Part shown: positions 28,873 through 36,995 of the stretch, piece after piece | Layout: every line of letters begins with the position of its first letter | Position numbering within the stretch: the first letter of the stretch is position 1 | Translations under genes and position numbers: made by a program | Origin: Rummeliibacillus stabekisii | Lineage (GTDB): Bacteria > Bacillota > Bacilli > Bacillales_A > Planococcaceae | Reading direction: 5' to 3' | NCBI RefSeq assembly: GCF_007988965.1 | Contig: NZ_BJVD01000001.1 | Span: forward strand, 868,001-932,000 | DNA: 64,000 nt | The notes under the pieces: generated by a model | Seen by the model: the letters and a program-made list of their open reading frames with translations, nothing else | Databases searched by the model: none | What the model was told of the DNA's origin: nothing

Positions 28873-30540
28873 ATGAAATTCGTCAAAAATGACCAAACTG
28901 CAGTTTTCGCACTCGGCGGACTGGGCGAAATCGGCAAAAATACGTATGCTGTTCAATTTCAAGACGAAATAATCTTGATTGATGCCGGCATTAAATTTCC
29001 AGAAGACGATTTACTAGGGATTGATTATGTAATTCCCGATTATACCTATCTTGTTCGAAATGTCGATAAAATTAAAGGGTTATTTATTACCCATGGTCAT
29101 GAAGACCATATCGGCGGCGTTCCATATTTACTTCGCCAAATTAATGTCCCTGTATATGGAGGCAAATTGGCGCTTGGGTTGTTGCGCAATAAGTTGGACG
29201 AGCATGGATTGCTTCGCCAAACAAAGCTAATTGAAATCCAGGAAGATGATGTCATCAAATTCCGCAAAACTTCAGTAAGCTTCTTTAGAACAACGCATAG
29301 TATCCCAGATGCATACGGGATTGTAGTCAAGACACCACCTGGCAATATCGTGCATACGGGTGACTTTAAATTTGATTTCACGCCAGTTGGCGAACCAGCA
29401 AACTTGACAAAAATGGCTGAAATCGGGCGCGATGGCGTTTTATGTTTACTGTCAGATAGTACTAATGCCGAACGTCCTGAATTTACTATGTCGGAACGCA
29501 AAGTTGGCGAAAGCATCGATGAAATTTTACGCAAAGTAGAATCTCGCATTATTTTCGCAACATTTGCTTCTAATATCCACCGTTTAAAGCAAGTGACAGA
29601 TGCTGCTGCTAAACATGGCCGCAAAGTCGCTGTATTTGGACGTAGTATGGACAATGCCATTAACATTGGCCGTGAGCTTGGTTATATTACTGCACCAAAA
29701 GAAACCTTTGTAGATGCACAAACATTAAATCGCCTTCCTGCCAATGAAGTGATGATTTTATGTACCGGAAGCCAAGGTGAACCAATGGCTGCATTATCAC
29801 GAATTGCTAACGGTACGCACCGTCAAATTCAAATACAGCCTGGAGACACTGTTGTGTTCTCTTCTTCACCGATTCCTGGTAATACAACCAGTGTAAATAA
29901 GATTATCAACTTATTGTACCGTGCTGGAGCTGAAGTTATTCATGGATCATTGAATAACATCCATACTTCTGGTCATGGCTCACAGCAAGAACAAAAGTTA
30001 ATGCTGCGTTTAATTAAGCCAAAATTCTTTATGCCAATTCATGGTGAATACCGCATGTTGCGTATGCATGGAGACTTGGCAGAAGACTGCGATGTACCAG
30101 CAGATAATATCTTTATCATGGAAAATGGTGAGGTATTGGCATTAAGTGCTAATGAAGCTCATGTTGCAGGACGGATACCATCAGGAGCAGTTTATATTGA
30201 TGGAAATGGTATTGGAGATATCGGCAATATTGTTTTGCGCGATAGACGAATTTTATCAGAAGAAGGTCTTGTTATTGTGGTCGTTAGCGTAGACATGCAG
30301 CTACAAAAAATGGTAGCAGGCCCTGACATTATTTCACGCGGTTTCGTTTATATGAGAGAGTCTGGTTCGATGATTAATGAAGCACAGCAAATGTTAAGCA
30401 AACACTTGCAACAGCTCTTAATTGAAAAAACACCTCAATGGACAGAATTAAAGAATGAAATTACTGATCTTCTAGAGCCATACCTATTTGAAAAAACAAA
30501 ACGGCGCCCAATGATTTTGCCGATTATTATGGAAGTATAA
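28873..30540 (+). CDS. rnjA: Ribonuclease J1
   Basis: Metallo-beta-lactamase/beta-CASP ribonuclease of 555 residues with endo- and 5'-3' exonuclease activity in mRNA decay and 16S maturation. Metal motif HGHEDHIGG at 74-82, further His/Asp motifs (TGDFKFD, SDSTNAE), beta-CASP region, and HGEYRML near 390-397. Full family length. It sits directly behind rpoY, whose 3' end supplies GGAG. The rpoY and early rnjA sequence uses more G/C-ending codons than nearby genes. Confidence 0.96.
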   Translation: MKFVKNDQTAVFALGGLGEIGKNTYAVQFQDEIILIDAGIKFPEDDLLGIDYVIPDYTYLVRNVDKIKGLFITHGHEDHIGGVPYLLRQINVPVYGGKLALGLLRNKLDEHGLLRQTKLIEIQEDDVIKFRKTSVSFFRTTHSIPDAYGIVVKTPPGNIVHTGDFKFDFTPVGEPANLTKMAEIGRDGVLCLLSDSTNAERPEFTMSERKVGESIDEILRKVESRIIFATFASNIHRLKQVTDAAAKHGRKVAVFGRSMDNAINIGRELGYITAPKETFVDAQTLNRLPANEVMILCTGSQGEPMAALSRIANGTHRQIQIQPGDTVVFSSSPIPGNTTSVNKIINLLYRAGAEVIHGSLNNIHTSGHGSQQEQKLMLRLIKPKFFMPIHGEYRMLRMHGDLAEDCDVPADNIFIMENGEVLALSANEAHVAGRIPSGAVYIDGNGIGDIGNIVLRDRRILSEEGLVIVVVSVDMQLQKMVAGPDIISRGFVYMRESGSMINEAQQMLSKHLQQLLIEKTPQWTELKNEITDLLEPYLFEKTKRRPMILPIIMEV

Positions 30541-30548
30541 TAGATTAT

Positions 30549-30585
30549 AACAAGGCCTCCAATACTTAATTGGAGGCCTTGTTTT
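30549..30585. terminator. Bidirectional terminator between rnjA and ktrC
   Basis: Perfect 15-bp stem AACAAGGCCTCCAAT / ATTGGAGGCCTTGTT with TTTTC after it. Confidence 0.9.
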
Positions 30586-30588
30586 CGC

Positions 30589-31248
30589 TTAATTCAGCAT
30601 TTTCTTCTCAAAGCGGCTTATATCATCGTCTTCTCCGATGACAATTAATATATCACCTTCATGTATAACATCCTCTGCTTGAGGTGATACGATAATTTCT
30701 TTTTCCCTTTTAATAGCTACAATGTTGATGCCGTACCGTGCACGAATATCTAATCCTATAATGGTATGGCCTTCAAGTAGATGATTTGCCTTTATCTCCA
30801 TAATCGAGTGTTCATCGGACAACTCTAAGTAATCCAAGACATTATTAGACATCATATTGTTAGCAATCCGAATGCCCATATCACGTTCTGGGTGTACCAC
30901 GTGATCAGCGCCAATCTTCCGTAGCACTTTTTCATGATAGTCATTCTGCGCTTTTACTGTAATTTTTTGCACACCAATTTCTTTTAAAATTAATGTCGTT
31001 AGGATACTCGATTGAATATCATCGCCAATGGCTACAATAACATGTTCAAAATTACGTATACCTAATGATTTAAGTACAGATTCGTCTGTTGTATCTGCTA
31101 CAACTGCTTGAGTAGCAATTGACGCAAACTCATCCACACGCTCTTGTTGCTTATCGATGGCCATTACATCCGCATCTTGCTGAACAAGCTCTTGAACAAT
31201 ACTACCTCCAAAACGGCCTAATCCAATCACAACAAATTCTTTCTTCAT
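30589..31248 (-). CDS. ktrC: Potassium uptake regulatory subunit KtrC
   Basis: Cytoplasmic RCK protein of 219 residues that gates a Ktr potassium channel subunit. The N-terminal RCK_N Rossmann domain has GLGRFG (9-14) and binds ATP/ADP; the C-terminal RCK_C domain (about 135-219) is the c-di-AMP-binding part in this family. A longer frame opens at 31320, but GGAGG eight bases before the ATG at 31248 sets the start, giving the usual length. Its probable membrane partner KtrD is 28 kb away in this window. Confidence 0.92.
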   Translation of the reverse strand: MKKEFVVIGLGRFGGSIVQELVQQDADVMAIDKQQERVDEFASIATQAVVADTTDESVLKSLGIRNFEHVIVAIGDDIQSSILTTLILKEIGVQKITVKAQNDYHEKVLRKIGADHVVHPERDMGIRIANNMMSNNVLDYLELSDEHSIMEIKANHLLEGHTIIGLDIRARYGINIVAIKREKEIIVSPQAEDVIHEGDILIVIGEDDDISRFEKKMLN

Positions 31249-31392
31249 GCCAAATACCTCCGATTTCCCAGCACTTCCTACAAGGTTCTGTATCCATTTT
31301 AACAAACAACGTAAAAACATGCTCAGGAAATTTTCATTCTCTCCAATACTACCTACTCTACATTTTGAGCTGTATCCTTGTTCTCATTCACA

Positions 31393-31436
31393 GAAAAAGG
31401 CAGCTGTCTGTACATTAGCTGTACAAACAACTGCCT
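31393..31436 (-). terminator. Terminator after ykuV
   Basis: Minus-strand stem GGCAGTTGTTTGTACA / TGTACAGACAGCTGCC (G-T pairs allowed) followed by TTTTTC. Confidence 0.85.
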
Positions 31437-31444
31437 CCGAATGC

Positions 31445-31900
31445 TTATTCAGCATTTCTTACTTCATCAAGTACACGATTGACACGTTTTTCAAGCATTT
31501 TCATGCCGCTACCACCAGCTTGGAAGTGGCGTAGCTTACCGTCTTTATCGAATACATAGTAAGCTGGAACATATTGATTTTCAAAAGCATCTGTTAATTT
31601 CATATCACTGTCTACAAAAATAGGTTGAGTGATACCATGTTCGTTAGCTACCTCTTTGATTTCTCCTAAATCTAGGTCTTTCTCAGAGCGTGGCATATGA
31701 ACTGCAATAACATTTAGCTCATCTTTATATTGATCACGGAAGTTGTTTACATCCGGCATAGCTTCCTTGCATAAATGACAGCTAATAGACCAGAAATGAA
31801 TAAGTGTTGGTTTATCACCCACTAGCTCACTTTTTGTCACTTGGCCATTTAACCAAGCTGTTTCGCCTTGTAATTCAGGCATATCTGCTCGTAATTTCAT
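31445..31900 (-). CDS. ykuV: Thioredoxin-like thiol-disulfide oxidoreductase YkuV
   Basis: Cytosolic thioredoxin-fold protein of 151 residues with the redox motif CHLC at 41-44 following WSIS. No signal peptide, so it is not a cell-wall resA/stoA type. The sequence follows B. subtilis YkuV almost residue by residue, including the C-terminal HFQAGGSGMKMLEKRVNRVL. GAGGTG before the ATG at 31900 fixes the start. It is downstream of the peroxiredoxin ykuU, its likely redox partner, but a terminator lies between. Confidence 0.92.
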   Translation of the reverse strand: MKLRADMPELQGETAWLNGQVTKSELVGDKPTLIHFWSISCHLCKEAMPDVNNFRDQYKDELNVIAVHMPRSEKDLDLGEIKEVANEHGITQPIFVDSDMKLTDAFENQYVPAYYVFDKDGKLRHFQAGGSGMKMLEKRVNRVLDEVRNAE

Positions 31901-31934
31901 GCTATTCACCTCTTCATTTAGTTAACATCTGTTT

Positions 31935-31965
31935 AAAAAAGGGACCTAACATTTGTTAGTCCCTT
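31935..31965 (-). terminator. Hairpin terminator between ykuU and ykuV
   Basis: Minus-strand AAGGGACTAACA / TGTTAGGTCCCTT stem with one bulged base and six Ts. It may lower ykuV expression relative to ykuU. Confidence 0.75.
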
Positions 31966-31978
31966 CGCTTTGCAATGC

Positions 31979-32527
31979 TTAGCCTTTCAACGTAGCATCG
32001 CCAGGACGCCAGTTTGCTGGGCAAAGACCGCCAGTTTGCAATGCTTGAAGCACACGCAATGTTTCGTCTACATCACGGCCAATGTTGTTGTGGTTTACAA
32101 CTTGGTATTGTAGTTCGCCTTCTGGGTTAATAATGTAAAGGCCGCGCAATGCAACACCTTCATCTTCAATAAGCACGCCATAGTCACGTGATACACGTTG
32201 GTTGTGGTCTGCAGCTAATGGGAATTTCAACTCGCCGATACCATTTTGGCTGCGGTCAGTGTTGATCCATGCTAAGTGTGTATGAACTGTATCAGTTGAA
32301 ACGCCGATTACTTCAGCATCTAAATCTTCAAATTCGTCGTAACGGTCTGACATTGAAGTGATTTCAGTAGGACATACGAATGTAAAGTCCATTGGATAGA
32401 AGAAAAGAACTGTCCATTTGTCATTTTTCATGTTTTCTTCTAAGCTTACTGTGCCAAATTCTTTATTAGGCATTACTGCTTGCATTTCGAATACTGGTGC
32501 TTGTTTTGCTACCATACGTTCTGCCAT
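31979..32527 (-). CDS. ykuU: 2-Cys peroxiredoxin YkuU
   Basis: Typical 2-Cys peroxiredoxin of 182 residues that reduces peroxides. Peroxidatic Cys52 lies in DFTFVCPTE and resolving Cys169 in GGLCPANW. It matches B. subtilis YkuU closely, and the partner ykuV lies downstream. The longer frame to 32542 is rejected because GGAGG lies eight bases before the ATG at 32527. A promoter candidate is at 32588-32616. Confidence 0.94.
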   Translation of the reverse strand: MAERMVAKQAPVFEMQAVMPNKEFGTVSLEENMKNDKWTVLFFYPMDFTFVCPTEITSMSDRYDEFEDLDAEVIGVSTDTVHTHLAWINTDRSQNGIGELKFPLAADHNQRVSRDYGVLIEDEGVALRGLYIINPEGELQYQVVNHNNIGRDVDETLRVLQALQTGGLCPANWRPGDATLKG

Positions 32528-32587
32528 GATAAATCCCTCCAAAAGTTAATATAAATGTAAGTAGCTTATTGCTACGATCCACATTCT

Positions 32588-32616
32588 ACAATAGCAAATA
32601 ATACTATTAAACGCAA
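32588..32616 (-). promoter_or_regulatory. ykuU promoter candidate
   Basis: Minus-strand TTGCGT (32611-32616), 17-base spacer, TATTGT (32588-32593). The leader of about 55 bases contains a small GTAGC-TTATT-GCTAC hairpin at 32561-32575. The rest of 32617-32764 holds nothing I can name. Confidence 0.45.
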
Positions 32617-32764
32617 AGGTTTCATGGTATATTTTGAATATTTGATTATTCCTTTTCCCATATTACGAGCTGAAACAAGTTTTCTTAAAGTATCGGGAAA
32701 TACCAATCTTGCTATTCCCTTCTTATAAGATGTACTGCTTCTCTGCCACTTCTATGCGAGGCAT

Positions 32765-32794
32765 AAAAAATGTCCCCATCATTATATGAGGACA
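32765..32794 (-). terminator. Terminator after the small Cys-rich gene
   Basis: Minus-strand stem TGTCCTCAT / ATGGGGACA followed by six Ts, about 70 bases after the small gene's stop. Confidence 0.8.
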
Positions 32795-32864
32795 CGGAAA
32801 TATTGTTATTCGATTGAATGCCAAAATTCATAATCCATCCTTTGTCTCAAGCATTTCTCTATCT

Positions 32865-32987
32865 TTATTCCTCTTTCGCTCCTAAACACCGTTCACACTC
32901 ATATAATGTGGATTCTACTTGTTCTACTATTTCACAACCACATTCTAAGCAAAGCTTCGGATACTTTTGAGTGTTTTCGTTTTTCAT
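32865..32987 (-). CDS. Small zinc-ribbon-like peptide, YhfH-like
   Basis: Frame of 40 codons with AAGGAGGAG ahead of the ATG at 32987 and stop at 32865-32867. The peptide has CLEC at 13-16 and CERC at 31-34 with GCEIVEQVE between, which resembles the YhfH family of short zinc-ribbon peptides; a looser likeness to the GapA-binding peptide SR1P is possible. It starts 34 bases behind the aceB stop on the same strand and ends before a terminator, so it is probably the last gene of the aceA-aceB unit. Function unknown. Confidence 0.65.
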   Translation of the reverse strand: MKNENTQKYPKLCLECGCEIVEQVESTLYECERCLGAKEE

Positions 32988-33021
32988 TAGATCTCCTCCT
33001 TAAAATGTTTTATTCCCTTTA

Positions 33022-34623
33022 TCAAATAGACTGATAGCTTGGAATCGTTAGAAATTCTTCAAATGTATCTTGGAGAATTAAACTCTTAAAAATGTCTGTA
33101 GCCTTGTCTAATCGGCTTTGCACATAATTCTCTTCACCGAGTTGATTTTTTAAAATCGAAACTTCTTCTTCTAAAATTTTTTGTACATAATGCGCGTCTA
33201 TTTTTTGTCCATCGATTGTATTTCCTTTTTCATGTCGTATCCATTGCCATATTTGCGTACGCGAGATTTCAGCAGTTGCTGCATCTTCCATCATATTATA
33301 AATCGGCACAGCGCCATTCCCCCGAAGCCAAGATGCAATATACTGAACGCCAACACTACAGTTGAGCCGTACTCCTTCTTCTGTAATGGAACCTATTGGC
33401 ACTTCTAATAAGTCCGCTGCTGTTACATGCACATCATTTCGTTTACGATGAATTTGATTAGGTGTCTTCATATAGTAATCAAATTGCTCCATTGCCACTT
33501 GCACTAAGCCTGGATGCGCCACCCATGTTCCATCATGACCATCCTTTGCTTCTCTCATCTTATCCTCTCGTACTTTTTCGAACGCTAATTCATTCGCTTG
33601 TGGATTGTCTTTAATAGGGATTTGGGCAGCCATGCCACCCATGGCTGGCGCATTGCGCTTATGACATGTGTGGATACATAATTGCGTATAAGCTCTCATA
33701 AATGGCGAATTCATGGTTACTTGGCTTCTATCTGGCAAAATGACTTCATGATGGTTACGTAATCGCTTAATATAACTAAAAATATAATCCCATCTGCCGC
33801 AATTTAAGCCGGCAGAATGCTCTTTTAATTCATATAATATCTCATCCATTTCAAAGGCTGCTGTAATGGTTTCAATCAGGACTGTTGCTTTTATTGTCCC
33901 TTTTGCTAGCTCCATGTACTTCTCTGAGTAATTAAAGATATCATTCCATAACCTTGCTTCCAAATGGCTTTCAAGTTTCGGCAAATAGAAATATGGACCT
34001 GTGCCTTGAGCAATTAACTCTTTTGCATTATGGAAGAAGTATAATCCGAAATCAAAGAAGCTCCCTGCCACAAGCTCACCATCGATCTCTATATGCCTTT
34101 CTTCCATATGCAATCCTCTTGGTCTTACGATTAATGTGGCCACCTTGTCATTTAATCGATAGACTTTCCCGTTTGAAGGTTGTGAATAAGAAATAGTTTT
34201 TCGTATGGCATCAAACAGATTCACTTGGCCGTCAATCATATTTTCCCATGTGGGTGAAGTAGCATCTTCAAAGCATGCCATAAATAATTTGGCTCCTGAA
34301 TTTAGCGCATTAATGACCATTTTCCGTGATACTGGGCCTGTAATTTCCACACGGCGATCCTGTAAATCCTCAGGTAATGGTGCGATTTCCCATGTGCTTT
34401 CACGAATTGATTTTGTTTCCTCTAAAAAATCTAGTGTGCCTCCAGCATCTAATTGACATTGCCGCTCTTGCCGAAAATGCAATAATTCTAAGCGGCGTTG
34501 ATTGAACTGACGATGCAAAGACGAAACAAACCGAAGTGCTTCTGCTGACAGAATTTGTTTTGTTGATTCGTTTTCTATTCCTTTAATCTTGATGGATCCC
34601 GTGACTGTTTGTGGGGTACTCAT
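33022..34623 (-). CDS. aceB: Malate synthase A
   Basis: Second enzyme of the glyoxylate shunt, joining glyoxylate and acetyl-CoA to malate. The protein has 533 residues, the length of the A form. Visible family segments include GPVSRKMVINALNSGAK, FEDATSPTWENM, RPRGLHMEERH and AHPGLV near the active site. The ATG at 34623 is preceded by AAGGGA at nine bases; a TTG three codons earlier is less likely. It lies downstream of aceA, separated by an unusual structured element. Confidence 0.95.
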   Translation of the reverse strand: MSTPQTVTGSIKIKGIENESTKQILSAEALRFVSSLHRQFNQRRLELLHFRQERQCQLDAGGTLDFLEETKSIRESTWEIAPLPEDLQDRRVEITGPVSRKMVINALNSGAKLFMACFEDATSPTWENMIDGQVNLFDAIRKTISYSQPSNGKVYRLNDKVATLIVRPRGLHMEERHIEIDGELVAGSFFDFGLYFFHNAKELIAQGTGPYFYLPKLESHLEARLWNDIFNYSEKYMELAKGTIKATVLIETITAAFEMDEILYELKEHSAGLNCGRWDYIFSYIKRLRNHHEVILPDRSQVTMNSPFMRAYTQLCIHTCHKRNAPAMGGMAAQIPIKDNPQANELAFEKVREDKMREAKDGHDGTWVAHPGLVQVAMEQFDYYMKTPNQIHRKRNDVHVTAADLLEVPIGSITEEGVRLNCSVGVQYIASWLRGNGAVPIYNMMEDAATAEISRTQIWQWIRHEKGNTIDGQKIDAHYVQKILEEEVSILKNQLGEENYVQSRLDKATDIFKSLILQDTFEEFLTIPSYQSI

Positions 34624-34672
34624 TGGCAACAATCCCTTCTTATTTTCATTTAAATGCTTGCCATCAATGCGC

Positions 34673-34815
34673 GATAAAGTGAAACTTCATTCAGTGGGGG
34701 GTTTTTATCCCCTACTGAGTGTTAGTTGAACCAATCGGGCTTTTACGGGCAGTTAACCCCCACTTAAACTTCTCCGTTACATACTTACGTTTTGAAGTGG
34801 GGGTCTTACTGCCCG
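34673..34815 (-). repeat. Double-hairpin intergenic element between aceA and aceB
   Basis: Two structures fill the gap. The first (34746-34815) has nested arms CGGGCAGT..CCCCCACTT and AAGTGGGGG..ACTGCCCG enclosing about 29 bases. The second (34691-34718) pairs TCAGTGGGG with CCCCTACTGA. GC content is well above the surroundings. The arm begins immediately after the aceA stop codon. It looks like a REP/MITE-type repeat or a structured RNA; copy number cannot be seen here. Confidence 0.6.
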
Positions 34816-36105
34816 TTAATGCGGAATAAATTGAGCTGTTTCAGTAGAACCCTCCATCGCTGTTGTAGATGATGTCCCTCCTGAAATAACCTGAGATACT
34901 TCATCAAAGTAGCCCGTACCCACTTCACGTTGATGTTTAGTTGCTGTATATCCATCACGTTCGCTTGAAAATTCTTCTTGTTGAAGTTTTGAATAGGCAG
35001 CCATTCCGTTGTTTTTATAATCAACCGCTAGTTTAAACATGCTGTGATTCAACGAATGGAACCCTGCTAATGTAACAAATTGGAATTTATATCCCATTTT
35101 CGCCAACTCTTTTTGATACTTAGCAATCGTCTCCTCATCTAAATTTGCTTTCCAATTAAAGGATGGTGAACAATTGTATGCAAGCATTTTCCCTGGATAT
35201 TGTGCATGGATGGCCTCTGCAAATTGTCTTGCTTCCTCTAAATCCGGCTTAGATGTTTCACACCATATTAAATCGGCATAAGGAGCATAAGCTAGGCCTC
35301 GCTCAATCGCCTGATCGATTCCAGCATATGTGCGGAAAAATCCCTCTGGTGTTCGCTCGCCTGTTAAAAATTTAGCATCTCGCGGATCAATATCACTCGT
35401 GACCATATCCGCAGCATCTGCATCTGTCCGGGCGATTAGGATAGTCGGTACTCCGCATACATCCGCAGCTAATCGTGCAGCGACTAAATTTCGTATAGCA
35501 TTTTGTGTGGGAAGCAATACTTTACCGCCTAAATGGCCACATTTCTTTTCAGATGCTAATTGGTCCTCCAAATGCACACCTGCTGCCCCTGCTTCAATCA
35601 TCCCTTTTATTAACTCAAAAACATTTAGTGGTCCTCCAAATCCTGCTTCTGCGTCGGCAATAATCGGAGCAAACCAATCAAAGCTGTCTTCTCGTCCTTC
35701 AACTCCATCAATTTGGTCTGCTCTTTGCAATGCTTGATTGATACGTTTGACCACTTGCGGCACTGAATTAGCGGGATACAAGGATTGATCAGGATACATT
35801 TGCCCAGATAAATTGGCATCTGCTGCTACTTGCCAACCACTAAGATAGATAGCTTGTAAACCAGCTTTTACTTGTTGTACTGCCTGATTGCCGGTCAATG
35901 CACCTAGCGCATTAATATAGTCTTCTTGCTGCAGTGTGTCCCACAAACGTTTTGCGCCTTTTTCAGCTAACGTATGCTGAATGTCTACTGAACCCCGAAG
36001 CTTGATTACCTCTTCCGCACTATACGGACGTTTAATGTCTTGCCATCTTTCATCATTTGCCCAGCTCTTTTCAAGTTTCTCAATTTGTTTTTGCCTTGTT
36101 GTCAT
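34816..36105 (-). CDS. aceA: Isocitrate lyase
   Basis: First enzyme of the glyoxylate shunt, splitting isocitrate into succinate and glyoxylate. The protein has 429 residues, with the catalytic loop KKCGHLGG at 187-194 (Cys189) and metal-site segments DAEAGFGG and HLEDQ. The longer frame to 36147 is rejected, since AAGGTG lies nine bases before the ATG at 36105. It leads the aceA-aceB unit, while a LytTR regulator diverges upstream, a likely local control gene. The shunt allows growth on acetate or fatty acids. Confidence 0.95.
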   Translation of the reverse strand: MTTRQKQIEKLEKSWANDERWQDIKRPYSAEEVIKLRGSVDIQHTLAEKGAKRLWDTLQQEDYINALGALTGNQAVQQVKAGLQAIYLSGWQVAADANLSGQMYPDQSLYPANSVPQVVKRINQALQRADQIDGVEGREDSFDWFAPIIADAEAGFGGPLNVFELIKGMIEAGAAGVHLEDQLASEKKCGHLGGKVLLPTQNAIRNLVAARLAADVCGVPTILIARTDADAADMVTSDIDPRDAKFLTGERTPEGFFRTYAGIDQAIERGLAYAPYADLIWCETSKPDLEEARQFAEAIHAQYPGKMLAYNCSPSFNWKANLDEETIAKYQKELAKMGYKFQFVTLAGFHSLNHSMFKLAVDYKNNGMAAYSKLQQEEFSSERDGYTATKHQREVGTGYFDEVSQVISGGTSSTTAMEGSTETAQFIPH

Positions 36106-36138
36106 TTGAATCACACCTTCCGACTTTTTATTATTTTG

Positions 36139-36182
36139 CTGTTGCATAACAGATTAAGTTGTTATAATGTAATATATAACAG
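36139..36182. promoter_or_regulatory. Paired inverted repeats in the aceA/LytTR promoter region
   Basis: CTGTT-GCAT-AACAG at 36139-36152 and TGTTATA-N8-TATAACA at 36160-36181. ATAACAG occurs as a direct repeat at 36146 and 36176, 30 bp apart. A plus-strand GTTGCA and TATAAT (16-base spacing) overlap them. This could be the control region for both genes. Confidence 0.5.
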
Positions 36183-36271
36183 TAATGCTTTTTTGTATTA
36201 TTTTTTGGATAAAATGCAACTATTTGGCGACAAAACATTGTTTTTGCATGACAAACAAGGGGGCTTTGGAT

Positions 36272-36943
36272 ATGAGAGATAATGACATCTCGTTTTTATC
36301 AAAAAATGTAGCGGAACAGTATTATAATCTGATGAGTGATTGGTTGCCTGAGGAATCTTCAGTAGCAATAGCAGTAGGCGATACGTACGTTTATTTTAAT
36401 GGCTGCCAAAAACTTCAATTATTTAATGGCAAAAAAGTAGAGTCTGGAAGTATAGTAGAACGCGTCATGAAAGAAAAAAGAAAAATTGAGGAGTTAATGA
36501 ACGAAGTTTTTTTAGAAAAACCTTTTTATGGGATTGGTTACCCAATTACTTTAATGGGGGAAGCTGCTGTGTTATTGGTAATATTATCTCCCCTTTATCA
36601 AGAGATAAAAAATGATCCAATCCGTTTTATAACAGGCAAACAACAAGATGAATGGGTGTTAGTTCCAATTGAAAAAATTACACATTTCGAGAGCTTAAAT
36701 AAAAAGAATTGGTGTTACACAGATGGTAAGCAGTATACAGTAAGCACAACATTGAAGAACCTTCAGAAAAAGCTGCCGAAAGATTTTCTTCGTATCCACA
36801 GATCTTATATAATCAATATCCACGCGATCGATCGTATCACCCGTGATTTTTCCTCCAATTTAATGATCCATATGGAAGATGGAACTGGACTTCCAGTTAG
36901 TCAAACCTACTTAAATGAAGTAAAACGCTTACTGGATATATAA
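36272..36943 (+). CDS. LytTR-domain transcription regulator, no receiver domain
   Basis: Protein of 223 residues. The C-terminal 100 residues form a LytTR DNA-binding domain (motifs ISHFESxxK-like ITHFESLNKK and FLRIHRSYIINI). The N-terminal 110 residues are not a receiver; they contain YPITLMGEAAVLLVILSP and look like a PAS-type or GAF-type sensor. The start at 36272 has AAGGGGG eight bases upstream, against a longer frame from 36185. Divergence from aceA suggests control of the glyoxylate shunt, which is inferred only. Confidence 0.8.
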   Translation: MRDNDISFLSKNVAEQYYNLMSDWLPEESSVAIAVGDTYVYFNGCQKLQLFNGKKVESGSIVERVMKEKRKIEELMNEVFLEKPFYGIGYPITLMGEAAVLLVILSPLYQEIKNDPIRFITGKQQDEWVLVPIEKITHFESLNKKNWCYTDGKQYTVSTTLKNLQKKLPKDFLRIHRSYIINIHAIDRITRDFSSNLMIHMEDGTGLPVSQTYLNEVKRLLDI

Positions 36944-36953
36944 CTCATAAAAA

Positions 36954-36984
36954 CCCCGCAAAAATAGTGTCTGCTTTTGCGGGG
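36954..36984. terminator. Terminator between LytTR gene and M28 peptidase gene
   Basis: CCCCGCAAAA / TTTTGCGGGG stem. The minus strand has a clear T-run, the plus strand a weak one. Confidence 0.8.
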
Positions 36985-36995
36985 TCTTGTGTTCA

